Shown here in pieces: positions 44,401 through 51,893 of a DNA stretch of 64,000 nt. Each line of letters starts with the position of its first letter. Position 1 is the first letter of the stretch. Source of the DNA: Paenibacillus_AA sp045062745 (GTDB lineage: Bacteria > Bacillota > Bacilli > Paenibacillales > NBRC-103111); NCBI RefSeq assembly GCF_045062745.1, contig NZ_JBJGED010000007.1:186001-250000 (forward strand), in the 5' to 3' direction. A program made the translations under genes and the position numbers. Under the pieces are notes generated by a model. The model did not search any database and had not been told where the DNA came from. It saw only the letters and a program-made list of their open reading frames with translations.

Positions 44401-44659
44401 GTTCCAGGTCATCCTGACGATCGATCGGCTCGATGAGCTGTTCGCGATTGTCAAGGAGCGGGGCTGGATCCAGAATGAAGGCCTTTATCAAAGTGTGATA
44501 GCCCAAGTTCAGGAAGTGCAGAAAAAGGAGAATCGCGATCAGGTGCTATCCGCTTTAAAGGCACTTGAAAACCATATTAGTGCGCAAGCAGGAAAGCAAA
44601 TTGACGCTAAGCCGGCGCAGATGCTGCTAGATGCTCTTGCAAGTCTTGAGTTGAACTAA
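41450..44659 (+). CDS. Secreted M60-like zinc metalloprotease
   Basis: 1069-residue exported protease of the M60/enhancin class, whose members often cleave heavily O-glycosylated proteins such as mucins. A signal peptide (1-30) is followed by a glutaminase-like N-terminal domain (about 45-330), a beta-sandwich (about 400-500, ending GGLIYLIP), and the catalytic domain with HETGHEYQ (H645, E646, H649). A downstream Glu in GVTSEITVNIY completes the zinc site. The C-terminal part has two Ig-like domains (the second with LSVGQHVFRVTAKD) and a FIMAH-like helical domain (GWIQNEGLYQS ... PAQMLLDAL). AAGGAG precedes the ATG; a TATAAT -10-like element lies at 41370. It fits a glycoprotein-foraging role with the lyases and mannosidase. 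Confidence 0.88.
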   Translation: MDLLKKGKTWLISAFCFLTVASTIAQPVTASEAASAPPATASVAAPSTAESDLDAFYKDLNGYPTFSATYNGGVAAIESSAFIVAVNPDTTPILAAARYGAGRVVVAGDDSYFKFSSDITDERKTVARNILSWVTETASPITYREALQGQGKLSLVSATTKNWTIDSQYPIEHLKWSSFTDHALDPAVYPVAYVDGTVKAEEIPVLEAYIRQGGNVVVPLKGWVMEQYPSVFLGSAYEGRSAKLSEDFPVQRLLNQVGLGLMNNTATTKTAVLPKTTVEQSVAYHMNTLRDQSKKMEAGTLTIDDVKVGAPDAAPTKKLQIMAAALSGTFGTLTPYSSIYAEVQAEAEQLNTLEFPLDKSKKPYTSALLSYKLSQIPGNLTGAKSPYADVFPGVVPSNAERVRNVTIPVSFDYSTYDYLRQGTVPKGWVSTGLYAPAGEWVKVQVPPGVTNLDVQIGAQTDNLSSKDIWDRVPVVFQRKTLTAGENLIRSPYGGLIYLIPTKPQPGVQTVVTISDAVQAPYYVLGRTTAAEWQTIRNAPAPWAELQGRRVIVTVPSTVLRTLDDPEQVVKSWDAIVDFDDELAGLAPDQPLPHQSVNLPFRYVADIEISAGFMHAGYPIMFHITPSAPYAVDNDRMTRGGWGFWHETGHEYQQVHMNWGVTSEITVNIYSLYVQQKFGNSSNLLVADAQGKTLYDKAQEYINNPNPNKTYGDTAYLDVMGYLVMFRQLSLAYGWEFYTDLHRIYRELPAASLPKTNQEEIDLFVVNASRTAGYNLLEFFDKWSLPYTKSAVVPQVQALNLPTPEQPVWQLRETNRLPSPVLDISSAREWSNGPVTVTLRDSIADVVTAEWHPMAIKQVKVGNGGWTDYTAPLVIETEGETAVSTRYRELSGVTGPVSTITVKIDQTAPTIQAAVSRTVNLTDLLTVTAQVYDSPSGVESASFYLDGKPVQVPLSVQPLDLSVGQHVFRVTAKDAAGNEVTQEYPFQVILTIDRLDELFAIVKERGWIQNEGLYQSVIAQVQEVQKKENRDQVLSALKALENHISAQAGKQIDAKPAQMLLDALASLELN

Positions 44660-44690
44660 TTAAGAAGAAGACCGCCTTTGAGGGGCTGTT

Positions 44691-44735
44691 GACAAAGTGA
44701 GGCTAGGGGAAATAATCCCCTAGCCTCACTTTGTC
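44691..44735. terminator. Perfect 20-bp hairpin between convergent genes
   Basis: A 20-base arm starting GACAAAGTGAGGC pairs without mismatch with its complement around an AATAA loop. It serves as a bidirectional stop for the protease and the AraC regulator genes. The preceding GGGCTGTTGACAAAGT resembles insertion-sequence end sequences, so an element remnant is possible. Confidence 0.75.
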
Positions 44736-44759
44736 CTGAACCGGTGGTTTTCTCGGTCG

Positions 44760-47012
44760 CTACGCTTGTTTATAAACGTTTTGTTTCCGATATTCACCAG
44801 GCGGGACACCGGTGATTTTCTTAAACATCCGTATAAAAGAAGTCACGTTCTGGTAGCCGATCTGGAGACTGATTTCTTGCACATTGAGATTGTGGTTCAT
44901 AAGCAACTCCTTCGCTTTGCGAATTCGGATGGCATTTAGGTGCTCGCTGAAGTTGGTGCCGGTTTTCTCTTTAATATAAACAGACAAGTAGGCAACGGAT
45001 AAATTCAACTTAGTGGCCAGCAGATCAAGGGACAGATCGTCTGCAAAATGGTTCTCTAAATAGTGCATGATGAGCGAGATGGTTGGATCCTGTTCTTCCT
45101 TGATGGTCAAGATAATAGCGGCAGCTGTGGAGAACAGATGGGCATAGAATTGTTTGAACTGGTCGAGCATATAGCATTCTTCCATAAGCTCCATATAGCG
45201 CTGCTGCATCGAGGATTCCGCGTCGACTCCATAGGGCACCAATATTTTGACTACCCTTGCAATGATTCCGGCGGCCAACTGCCGAAGCTGTTGGATGCTC
45301 GCTTCCTTTCTGTCGAACTGATCGAGCATCCGATTCAAGAATAGGGTACAGAAAGCATGGTTTCCCGCTTGCAAATTCGCGTAGAGCTCCTGCTCCTGTA
45401 CCACGGTGAACACCAGCTGAGGAGGAATGTGGCGGCGTTCCCGAATCACTTGTATTTCATTGATCGGCCTTGCTCGCTGCGCCATCTCCAGAACTTCACG
45501 ATAGGCATCGTGAAATTCAGCCGAATGCTCGTGATCCGGGCTGATGGCGATCGTTACCAGGAAATACGGATTATCGCGATCCAACACTTTTTTAAGCATC
45601 TCGAGCGCCTGTTCCAGGTCTACGCCGATTTTTTTACCTCGGATCAGAGATAAAATTTGATTGTTTTCGATTTGAAACGTATGGGTGCTAGGAATACATT
45701 CCGTCATTACGGCACTGATATACTCCCGAATATAATAAGCCATTCGATCCTTGTTCATCTGTTGGTTCTCGATCGACAGCGTCTTAAAGTGAAGCTGATA
45801 CAGCACGATGAAGAACGGTTCGTTAATCTCGGCGATATCTGTCCAATCGTTCATGTTGGAGATAATCGCTTTCAATTTATTGATATAACCAAAGTTCGTC
45901 AGAAGCGACCGTTTGTCGATCAGATCCTTGTGGATGGCCTCCTTCTCCAGCATCAAATCTCGGACGTTCTGATGGATCAAGTCGAACTCGTGAATGGTGC
46001 TTTTCAGCTTGCCCGAATCTCTGCGCAAAAGCACGGTTACCAAATCTTTGACAGGCCGATTGATGTGGCGGCTAAAGAATAGTGAAGCAAGGATGCCAAT
46101 GATAATCGATAAAGCAGAGATTAGAAGCAAGGTTAGGGTGGTGTTCCTAACCCTCGATTCGATATCGGAATATGGGACGGCGGTTATGTAAGTAAGACTT
46201 GCATTGGAAACCGATTCCTTAAAAAAGTAATAATCGCCGGACAAGATGTGACTGGTCCCTTTGGGAAAGACTGGAATATCTGCTGCAGACATCAGGTCAG
46301 ACGAACGATACAACAACGTACCGTCTTGCTTCAGAATCATGAACTGCCGGTCGTCTTCCTTGCCATAATAAGCTTCCCGCATCCGATCGGCATCAAGCAA
46401 AGCAATCACCTGATAGTTGGATGCCGGCATCCGGAACGAGAAGGGGATGAGCCGGACATCCAATGAAGAATTCAAAGTCGACACGTGAAATGTTCGTTCA
46501 GGGTGCAGGATGTAATTGTCAGATTGACGGAGATTTTCCTTCCAAAACGAAAGAGGGTAGTCCTCGCTTACATAGAATCGGGAAAACATCATGTCCGCAT
46601 CGACGCTTCCTTCTTTTTCAAACACGATGGAGGCCGAGTCGAAATAAATCAATACATTGTGGAGGTAAAACATCGGGTTGTATGCCTCGGAACGGAGATG
46701 CTTCAGCAGATTCGTCGCGGTCGGGTACGCTAGATCGGCTTCGTTTTTTCTTAGAATTTGGCTGTTGAACGCCGTAACGTACTCATCCGAAAAAAGATCG
46801 AACAGCAAGGTCTTCATCCGCTCGAAGTGCATTTGGTACCGTTCCGCCGTATTGGTCAACATCAAACGGTTATACTGAATGATTTCCTTTTGTATGCCCC
46901 TGCCGAATAAATGGATGGACAGCAAATTAAACGTGGATAACAGCAAAATGACAATTAAAAAACTCATGAAAATTTTAAAAAATAACATTTGCCGTTTTAC
47001 GGTCCATTTCAT
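44760..47012 (-). CDS. Membrane-bound AraC-family regulator
   Basis: 750 residues. A membrane helix (about 12-35), a large extracellular sensor region (about 40-285, Cache-like), a second membrane helix (about 290-312), a linker (about 315-400), and at the C terminus an AraC DNA-binding domain (about 650-745). The latter has LDLLATKLNLSVAYLSVYIKE and ISLQIGYQNVTSFIRMFKKI. This one-component design is common in Paenibacillus next to Lpl-type sugar importers. It is divergent from such an operon (47224-53725), with 211 bases between, and probably activates it on sensing an extracellular saccharide. AAGGAGGGG supports the start. Confidence 0.9.
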   Translation of the reverse strand: MKWTVKRQMLFFKIFMSFLIVILLLSTFNLLSIHLFGRGIQKEIIQYNRLMLTNTAERYQMHFERMKTLLFDLFSDEYVTAFNSQILRKNEADLAYPTATNLLKHLRSEAYNPMFYLHNVLIYFDSASIVFEKEGSVDADMMFSRFYVSEDYPLSFWKENLRQSDNYILHPERTFHVSTLNSSLDVRLIPFSFRMPASNYQVIALLDADRMREAYYGKEDDRQFMILKQDGTLLYRSSDLMSAADIPVFPKGTSHILSGDYYFFKESVSNASLTYITAVPYSDIESRVRNTTLTLLLISALSIIIGILASLFFSRHINRPVKDLVTVLLRRDSGKLKSTIHEFDLIHQNVRDLMLEKEAIHKDLIDKRSLLTNFGYINKLKAIISNMNDWTDIAEINEPFFIVLYQLHFKTLSIENQQMNKDRMAYYIREYISAVMTECIPSTHTFQIENNQILSLIRGKKIGVDLEQALEMLKKVLDRDNPYFLVTIAISPDHEHSAEFHDAYREVLEMAQRARPINEIQVIRERRHIPPQLVFTVVQEQELYANLQAGNHAFCTLFLNRMLDQFDRKEASIQQLRQLAAGIIARVVKILVPYGVDAESSMQQRYMELMEECYMLDQFKQFYAHLFSTAAAIILTIKEEQDPTISLIMHYLENHFADDLSLDLLATKLNLSVAYLSVYIKEKTGTNFSEHLNAIRIRKAKELLMNHNLNVQEISLQIGYQNVTSFIRMFKKITGVPPGEYRKQNVYKQA

Positions 47013-47223
47013 AGAAGGGCGCCCCTCCTTCTTGTAACGCTGTGCCTTAACCTGATTTTACTTATTCTACATTAACACGCCTCGACTTACATAGTTGCTT
47101 TTTTTTATGTAGTTATCATTATTTTGGGTGGGACAATGATTCGCCAATGAACACAAGAACGGTACATTTTCAATGCTCCACCACCGTGCTACGATCTGAA
47201 CAGAAAATGAAAGCGGGTGACAA

Positions 47224-48186
47224 ATGTCGAACTTATCTTCTATGTCCACAACAGAACCGAATATCAGAGCCGGAACCAAACGTTCGGCAACCCTGAGGCG
47301 AATTAAAAAGAACTGGGATTTGTACTTGCTCATCTTACCGGTCATGGCCTTCTTTGTAATATTCGAATATTTCCCGATGTACGGCGTGCAGATCGCATTC
47401 AAAGATTTTATCGCAACCAAGGGGATTTCAGGAAGTCCATGGGTCGGGTTCAAACACTTTGAGCGTTTTTTTGAAAGCTACTATTTTTGGAGATTGATCC
47501 GAAATACGCTCGGCATTGGAGTCTACCAATTGCTGGTTGGCTTCCCGGTGCCCATTGCGCTTGCCCTCCTGATCAACGAGGTGCGTTCTAAGCGGTATAG
47601 CCGGTTCGTGCAAACCGTTACTTATGCGCCGCACTTTTTGTCCACAGTAGTGATGGTAGGGATGATCTTCATCTTCCTCTCGCCTCAAACCGGCATATTG
47701 AACAGGCTGATCACCTGGTTGTGGGGGGCCCCCATTCCTTTTCTTACGGAGCCGGGTTGGTTCAAAAGCATTTATGTCGGGTCGGGTGTATGGCAGCAAA
47801 TGGGATGGAGCTCCATCATCTATCTTGCCGCTTTGACCGGTATCGATCAACAGCTTCATGAAGCGGCAAGGGTAGACGGAGCGAGCCGCCTGCAGCGCAT
47901 CTGGCATATCAATTTACCGGGCATTATGCCCACGATCATCATCTTGCTTATCTTGAATATGGGTTCCTTGCTCAGTGTCGGCTTCGAGAAGGTGTTCTTG
48001 ATGCAGAATTCGCTTAATATGTCTGCATCCGACATTATCTCGACCCACGTATACCGCAAAGGAATTATCGATGGCCAATACAGTTACTCCGCAGCCGTAG
48101 GGTTGTTCAATTCCGTTATCAATTTCACTTTACTTGTAATCGTCAATCGGATTGCCCGAAAAGTAAACGACACCAGTTTGTGGTAG
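47224..48186 (+). CDS. lplB: Sugar ABC transporter permease, LplB type
   Basis: 320-residue inner-membrane permease of the CUT1 family with six predicted membrane helices. The cytoplasmic coupling loop reads EAARVDGASRLQRIWHINLPG, the EAA motif that contacts the ATPase. Opening helices and the YGVQIAFKDF region are typical of LplB/YtcP-partner permeases for complex oligosaccharides. It is the first gene of an importer operon with 48199 (second permease) and 49191 (binding protein). No ATPase gene is present, as usual for systems that share one MsmX-like ATPase. The ribosome site is weak (GCGGGTGA). Confidence 0.9.
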   Translation: MSNLSSMSTTEPNIRAGTKRSATLRRIKKNWDLYLLILPVMAFFVIFEYFPMYGVQIAFKDFIATKGISGSPWVGFKHFERFFESYYFWRLIRNTLGIGVYQLLVGFPVPIALALLINEVRSKRYSRFVQTVTYAPHFLSTVVMVGMIFIFLSPQTGILNRLITWLWGAPIPFLTEPGWFKSIYVGSGVWQQMGWSSIIYLAALTGIDQQLHEAARVDGASRLQRIWHINLPGIMPTIIILLILNMGSLLSVGFEKVFLMQNSLNMSASDIISTHVYRKGIIDGQYSYSAAVGLFNSVINFTLLVIVNRIARKVNDTSLW

Positions 48187-48198
48187 GAGGTGCTGGGA

Positions 48199-49083
48199 TT
48201 GAATCGGCAAAGCAACAGTGAAAAAGCTTTTGACTGGATGGTCCATGCTGTGTTGGCGGTCATATGCGTCATCGTATTATATCCGTTAGTGTTTGTTTTG
48301 GCCGCATCTATCAGCAGTCCCGAAAAGGTCATGCTAGGCGAGGTTTGGCTGTGGCCCAAACAAATTACGCTCATCGGGTACTATAAAGTTTTTCAAAATA
48401 GTGAAATCTTAACGGGTTATATGAACACGATTGTCTATACCCTAGTGGGTACCGCCATCAATCTGGCTATGTCGATCGCGGCTGCGTATCCTCTTGCTCG
48501 AAGAGACTTTTACGGCCGCAATCTGTTTGCCGCTTTAATGGTGTTTACCATGTTTTTCAGCGGAGGTATGGTTCCTACTTATCTATTGGTCAAGGATTTA
48601 GGGATGCTTAACTCGATGTGGGCGCTTATTATCCCGGGAGCTGTCTCCGTTTATAATATCCTGATTATGCGAACTTTTTTTCAGAACGGCATTCCTCACG
48701 AGATGCAAGAAGCCGCTTCAATCGACGGTTGTTCCAATTTGGGTACACTTGTGAGAATTGTGCTGCCGTTATCGATGCCTATAATAGCGGTCATGATCCT
48801 GTTCTACAGTGTTGGGCATTGGAACGCCTATTTCAGCGCTCTCATTTATTTGACGGACCGCGACCTCTACCCCTTGCAGCTGTTCCTGCGCGAAATCCTG
48901 ATTCAGGGACAAATGCAGGAGATGCTGGGTGTTGGCGACGACACGAATGCCAGGGTCATCATGGAAGGCGAAGCCATTAAGTACGCAGTCGTCATCGTAG
49001 CCAATTTGCCGGTATTTCTGCTCTATCCGTTCCTTCAGAAGTATTTTGTCAAGGGCGTTATGATCGGTGCGGTCAAAGGGTGA
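48199..49083 (+). CDS. lplC: Sugar ABC transporter permease, LplC/YtcP type
   Basis: 294-residue second permease with six membrane helices, starting around VHAVLAVICVIVLYPLVFVL. The EAA loop is MQEAASIDGCSNLGTLVRIVLPLS. It ends in the family tail LYPFLQKYFVKGVMIGAVKG. The start is TTG 48199 with AGGAGG eight bases upstream; the GTG at 48190 overlaps that site. It pairs with the LplB-type permease 12 bases upstream to form the channel. Substrate specificity is set by the binding protein downstream. Confidence 0.92.
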   Translation: MNRQSNSEKAFDWMVHAVLAVICVIVLYPLVFVLAASISSPEKVMLGEVWLWPKQITLIGYYKVFQNSEILTGYMNTIVYTLVGTAINLAMSIAAAYPLARRDFYGRNLFAALMVFTMFFSGGMVPTYLLVKDLGMLNSMWALIIPGAVSVYNILIMRTFFQNGIPHEMQEAASIDGCSNLGTLVRIVLPLSMPIIAVMILFYSVGHWNAYFSALIYLTDRDLYPLQLFLREILIQGQMQEMLGVGDDTNARVIMEGEAIKYAVVIVANLPVFLLYPFLQKYFVKGVMIGAVKG

Positions 49084-49190
49084 ATCCTTTCGCGCACCAT
49101 GGGCCTGGAAGCTGGATGGTATACGTTAAGCTAAGAAGGTACGCCTTTTAGCCAATAGATTAAAAGGAAATATGGGAGGGAATTCATTCT

Positions 49191-50819
49191 ATGAAAAGAA
49201 AGAAATGGCTATCTCTTACAGTGGTCGTGGCTATGAGCGGAAGTCTATTGTCAGCGTGCAGTGGCGGATCGGGAGATACGTCGGAGAATCCGACCAGTCC
49301 AACCGATGCCAAGGAAGTAACTAACTTTAACAAAACGGGCATGCCGATCGTGAAAGAGCCCATCTCGCTCACCTTTTTCACAGGGAAAGCGGCGACCAAT
49401 GGCAACAACTTCGAAGAAACGTTAGTATGGAAAGAATACGCGAAAATGACGAATATTAACGTCAAATTCCAGCTCGTTCCTTTTGAGAATTTAACCGAGA
49501 AACGTAATTTGGCGCTCGCGGGCGGAGATTACCCGGACGCCTTTTACTCCTCGAGAATCTCTTCAGCGGATTTAGCGAAATATGGCGCTCAGGGAACCTT
49601 CGTCAAGCTGAACGACCTGATCGACAAGTATGCGCCGAATTTTAAGAAACTGATGGAGAAGTACCCGGACTTGAAAAAAGGGCTGACTATGCCTGACGGC
49701 GGCATCTATTCATTCCCGTCCTTTTACAGTCCGGACTTTCTTCCTATGCTCATCGGAACTCCGCTGTGGGTCAAGCAGGAGTGGGTGGAGAAGCTCGGCA
49801 TGAAGGAGCCGACGACAACCGAGGAATTGTATCAATATTTGAAGGCTGTCAAAACTACCGATTTGAACGGAAATGGCCAGGCGGACGAAATTCCTTACGC
49901 CGGAGAGGGCATTAATCCCTTTATTGAGCAAATAAGAGGGGCATGGGGCTTCGGGAACCGCGGGTTGGGCCACAAATTCGTCGATGTCGATCCCAAAACG
50001 AATGAACTGCGCTTCTTCCGGACGGATCCGAAATACAAAGAGGTCATCGAGTACGTGCGTAAACTATATACGGAAGGCTTAATCGATAAAGAGATTTTCA
50101 CAATTAAGACAGCTGCCCTGTACGCCAAGGGACAGAAGGGAGTCTTCGGGGCGACGATCAATCCGAATCCGGTGACCCAGATGAGCCAGCCAGGCTATTA
50201 TGGGCTCGGAGCCTTGAAAGGGCCGTACGGCGATCAGCTCTATACGCATATCAAGGTGCCGGTCGTATGGCCTGGAGCCTTCGTGATCACGGACAAAAAT
50301 AAATACCCGGAAGCAACGATTCGCTGGATCGACCACTTATACGGCGACGAAGGAGCGACGTTCTATTTCATGGGGGTTGAAGGACAAACCTATAGAAAAG
50401 CTGCGGACGGCAAGCTGGAATTTGTCGAAGAAATTACGAAGAATCCGAACGGACTCACGATGGACCAGGCGCTCGCGAAATATATCACCTGGCTCGGCGG
50501 CAGCTATCCGGGCTATGTGCAGGAGAAGTATTTCAAAGGCTCCGAGACCTTGCCGGAATCGGTTGCTGTGGGGAAGAAAGCGGAACAGCATAAAATCAAA
50601 GAGTTATGGAACGCTTTCAACTTTACAGATCAAGAAACGGAGTTCAGATCGACAGTAGGAAACGATATCCAGAATTATATCGGCGAGATGGAAGCGAAGT
50701 TTATTTCCGGTTCTGCCCCGATGTCGGATTGGGATAAATATGTCGCAACCGTCGATAAGATGGGTGTAGCCGAATATATGAAAATCTACAAACAAGCTTA
50801 CGATCGCTATAAGAAATAA
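49191..50819 (+). CDS. Extracellular sugar-binding lipoprotein (LplA/YtcQ type)
   Basis: 542-residue solute-binding lipoprotein. The signal peptide ends in the lipobox LLSAC, followed by a Gly/Ser/Thr-rich tether (GGSGDTSENPTSPTD). The body has the two-lobe family-1 binding fold with ITNINVKFQ-type strands, GGDYPDAFYSS and an EF-hand-like calcium loop KTTDLNGNGQADEIP (near residue 225). It captures an oligosaccharide for the two permeases upstream. GGGAGGG precedes the ATG. It is long for such proteins but normal for the Lpl group in Paenibacillaceae. Confidence 0.92.
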   Translation: MKRKKWLSLTVVVAMSGSLLSACSGGSGDTSENPTSPTDAKEVTNFNKTGMPIVKEPISLTFFTGKAATNGNNFEETLVWKEYAKMTNINVKFQLVPFENLTEKRNLALAGGDYPDAFYSSRISSADLAKYGAQGTFVKLNDLIDKYAPNFKKLMEKYPDLKKGLTMPDGGIYSFPSFYSPDFLPMLIGTPLWVKQEWVEKLGMKEPTTTEELYQYLKAVKTTDLNGNGQADEIPYAGEGINPFIEQIRGAWGFGNRGLGHKFVDVDPKTNELRFFRTDPKYKEVIEYVRKLYTEGLIDKEIFTIKTAALYAKGQKGVFGATINPNPVTQMSQPGYYGLGALKGPYGDQLYTHIKVPVVWPGAFVITDKNKYPEATIRWIDHLYGDEGATFYFMGVEGQTYRKAADGKLEFVEEITKNPNGLTMDQALAKYITWLGGSYPGYVQEKYFKGSETLPESVAVGKKAEQHKIKELWNAFNFTDQETEFRSTVGNDIQNYIGEMEAKFISGSAPMSDWDKYVATVDKMGVAEYMKIYKQAYDRYKK

Positions 50820-50840
50820 TGCGCTGCTTGCCGATTCCAG

Positions 50841-50870
50841 GGAGGGCGGCATAGTCGCCCTCCTGCTTAT
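50841..50870 (+). terminator. Weak hairpin between binding-protein and hydrolase genes
   Basis: GGAGGGCG pairs with CGCCCTCC around a 7-base loop with a poor T tail. It may reduce rather than stop transcription into the next gene. Confidence 0.5.
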
Positions 50871-50891
50871 CTTCTGAGAGGGGGATCCATC

Positions 50892-51893
50892 ATGGTCTTC
50901 AATCGCTGGATCGCCAATGCCAAGCTAATATGCATCGCGCTGGCTCTTTCCATGCTGCTGCCGGCCTGCTCGGATACCCAGCCGCAGGCCACGCCGGTCG
51001 CATTGTCCGATCCGAGTCCCAACATAGTGCCTGCCGTACGGACGGAGCAAATATTTGACAAGGCAGCGGATCAAGATCAGCTGACCATCCGTTATTTTTA
51101 TTTGGCTGGAGATCAATTGATGGGTGACAGCTTTCTGATTGTTTCTCCGGATGGCAAAACGATGCTAGTAGACGCCGGACTTCCGCAAGCCGGACCGCAA
51201 GTGGTGGACTATTTAAATAAGCTTGGAATCGATTCTCTGGACATTGCGCTGAATACGCACCCGCATATCGATCATATCGGGGGCTTCGCCACAGTAGCGA
51301 AGGAAAAGCAAATCCAGTCGTTTTATATGGTGAATTTGCCGTATACGCAATCGTCGGCATACAACAACGCGATGGGCCCTCTGGAAGCGAAGAAAGTCCC
51401 TATCAAGACGCTGGAGGAGGGAGAGGTATTCAACCTGGGAGAGTATGTGAGATTCGAGGTGCTCAGTCCGCCCAAGGATGCTTTGCCCGGAGTTGTGAAG
51501 ACGTTTTCAGCCCAGGAAATAAACGATTACTCGATGGTGCTCAGGATGACTTATGGCGAGCGCTCGTACTTATTTACCGCGGACATTTACAAACACCGGG
51601 AAATTGAGCTTGCCAATTCTCCTTGGAAAGAAAAGCTGAAGTCAGACATGATGGATATTCCTCATCATGGCAGCGAGTCGACTTCTTCTTCGGAACAGTT
51701 CTTGCAGGCCGTTTCCCCGCAAATCGTCATCATGAGCCAGAACCTGTTTCAGAGCCCAAACCTGCTGGAACGTCTGGAGAAAAAAGGCGCGAAGGTCTAC
51801 TCAACAGGCATGCACGGCAACATTATGCTTCGCTCCGACGGAAAGACCATGAGCGTAACGACGGAAAAAGATTGGGTAGGGAGGAAACCATAA
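50892..51893 (+). CDS. Lipoprotein MBL-fold hydrolase (ComEC-type domain)
   Basis: 333 residues. A lipobox (MLLPAC) anchors it outside the membrane. The metallo-beta-lactamase fold shows DSFLIVSPDGKTMLVDAG, the metal motif THPHIDHIGG, and the later DIPHHGSESTSSSEQF segment. This set is typical of stand-alone relatives of the ComEC hydrolase domain, which act on nucleic acids or phosphoesters, but the substrate here is unknown. It sits inside a sugar-import operon, and its stop overlaps the start of the beta-helix gene (TAATG). GAGAGGGGG precedes the ATG. Confidence 0.85.
   Translation: MVFNRWIANAKLICIALALSMLLPACSDTQPQATPVALSDPSPNIVPAVRTEQIFDKAADQDQLTIRYFYLAGDQLMGDSFLIVSPDGKTMLVDAGLPQAGPQVVDYLNKLGIDSLDIALNTHPHIDHIGGFATVAKEKQIQSFYMVNLPYTQSSAYNNAMGPLEAKKVPIKTLEEGEVFNLGEYVRFEVLSPPKDALPGVVKTFSAQEINDYSMVLRMTYGERSYLFTADIYKHREIELANSPWKEKLKSDMMDIPHHGSESTSSSEQFLQAVSPQIVIMSQNLFQSPNLLERLEKKGAKVYSTGMHGNIMLRSDGKTMSVTTEKDWVGRKP

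Noticed and set aside
51623..51892. Longer start for the beta-helix protein
   Set aside because: It overlaps 270 bases of the MBL-fold gene in another frame, and the Tat motif sits correctly only from the ATG at 51893.
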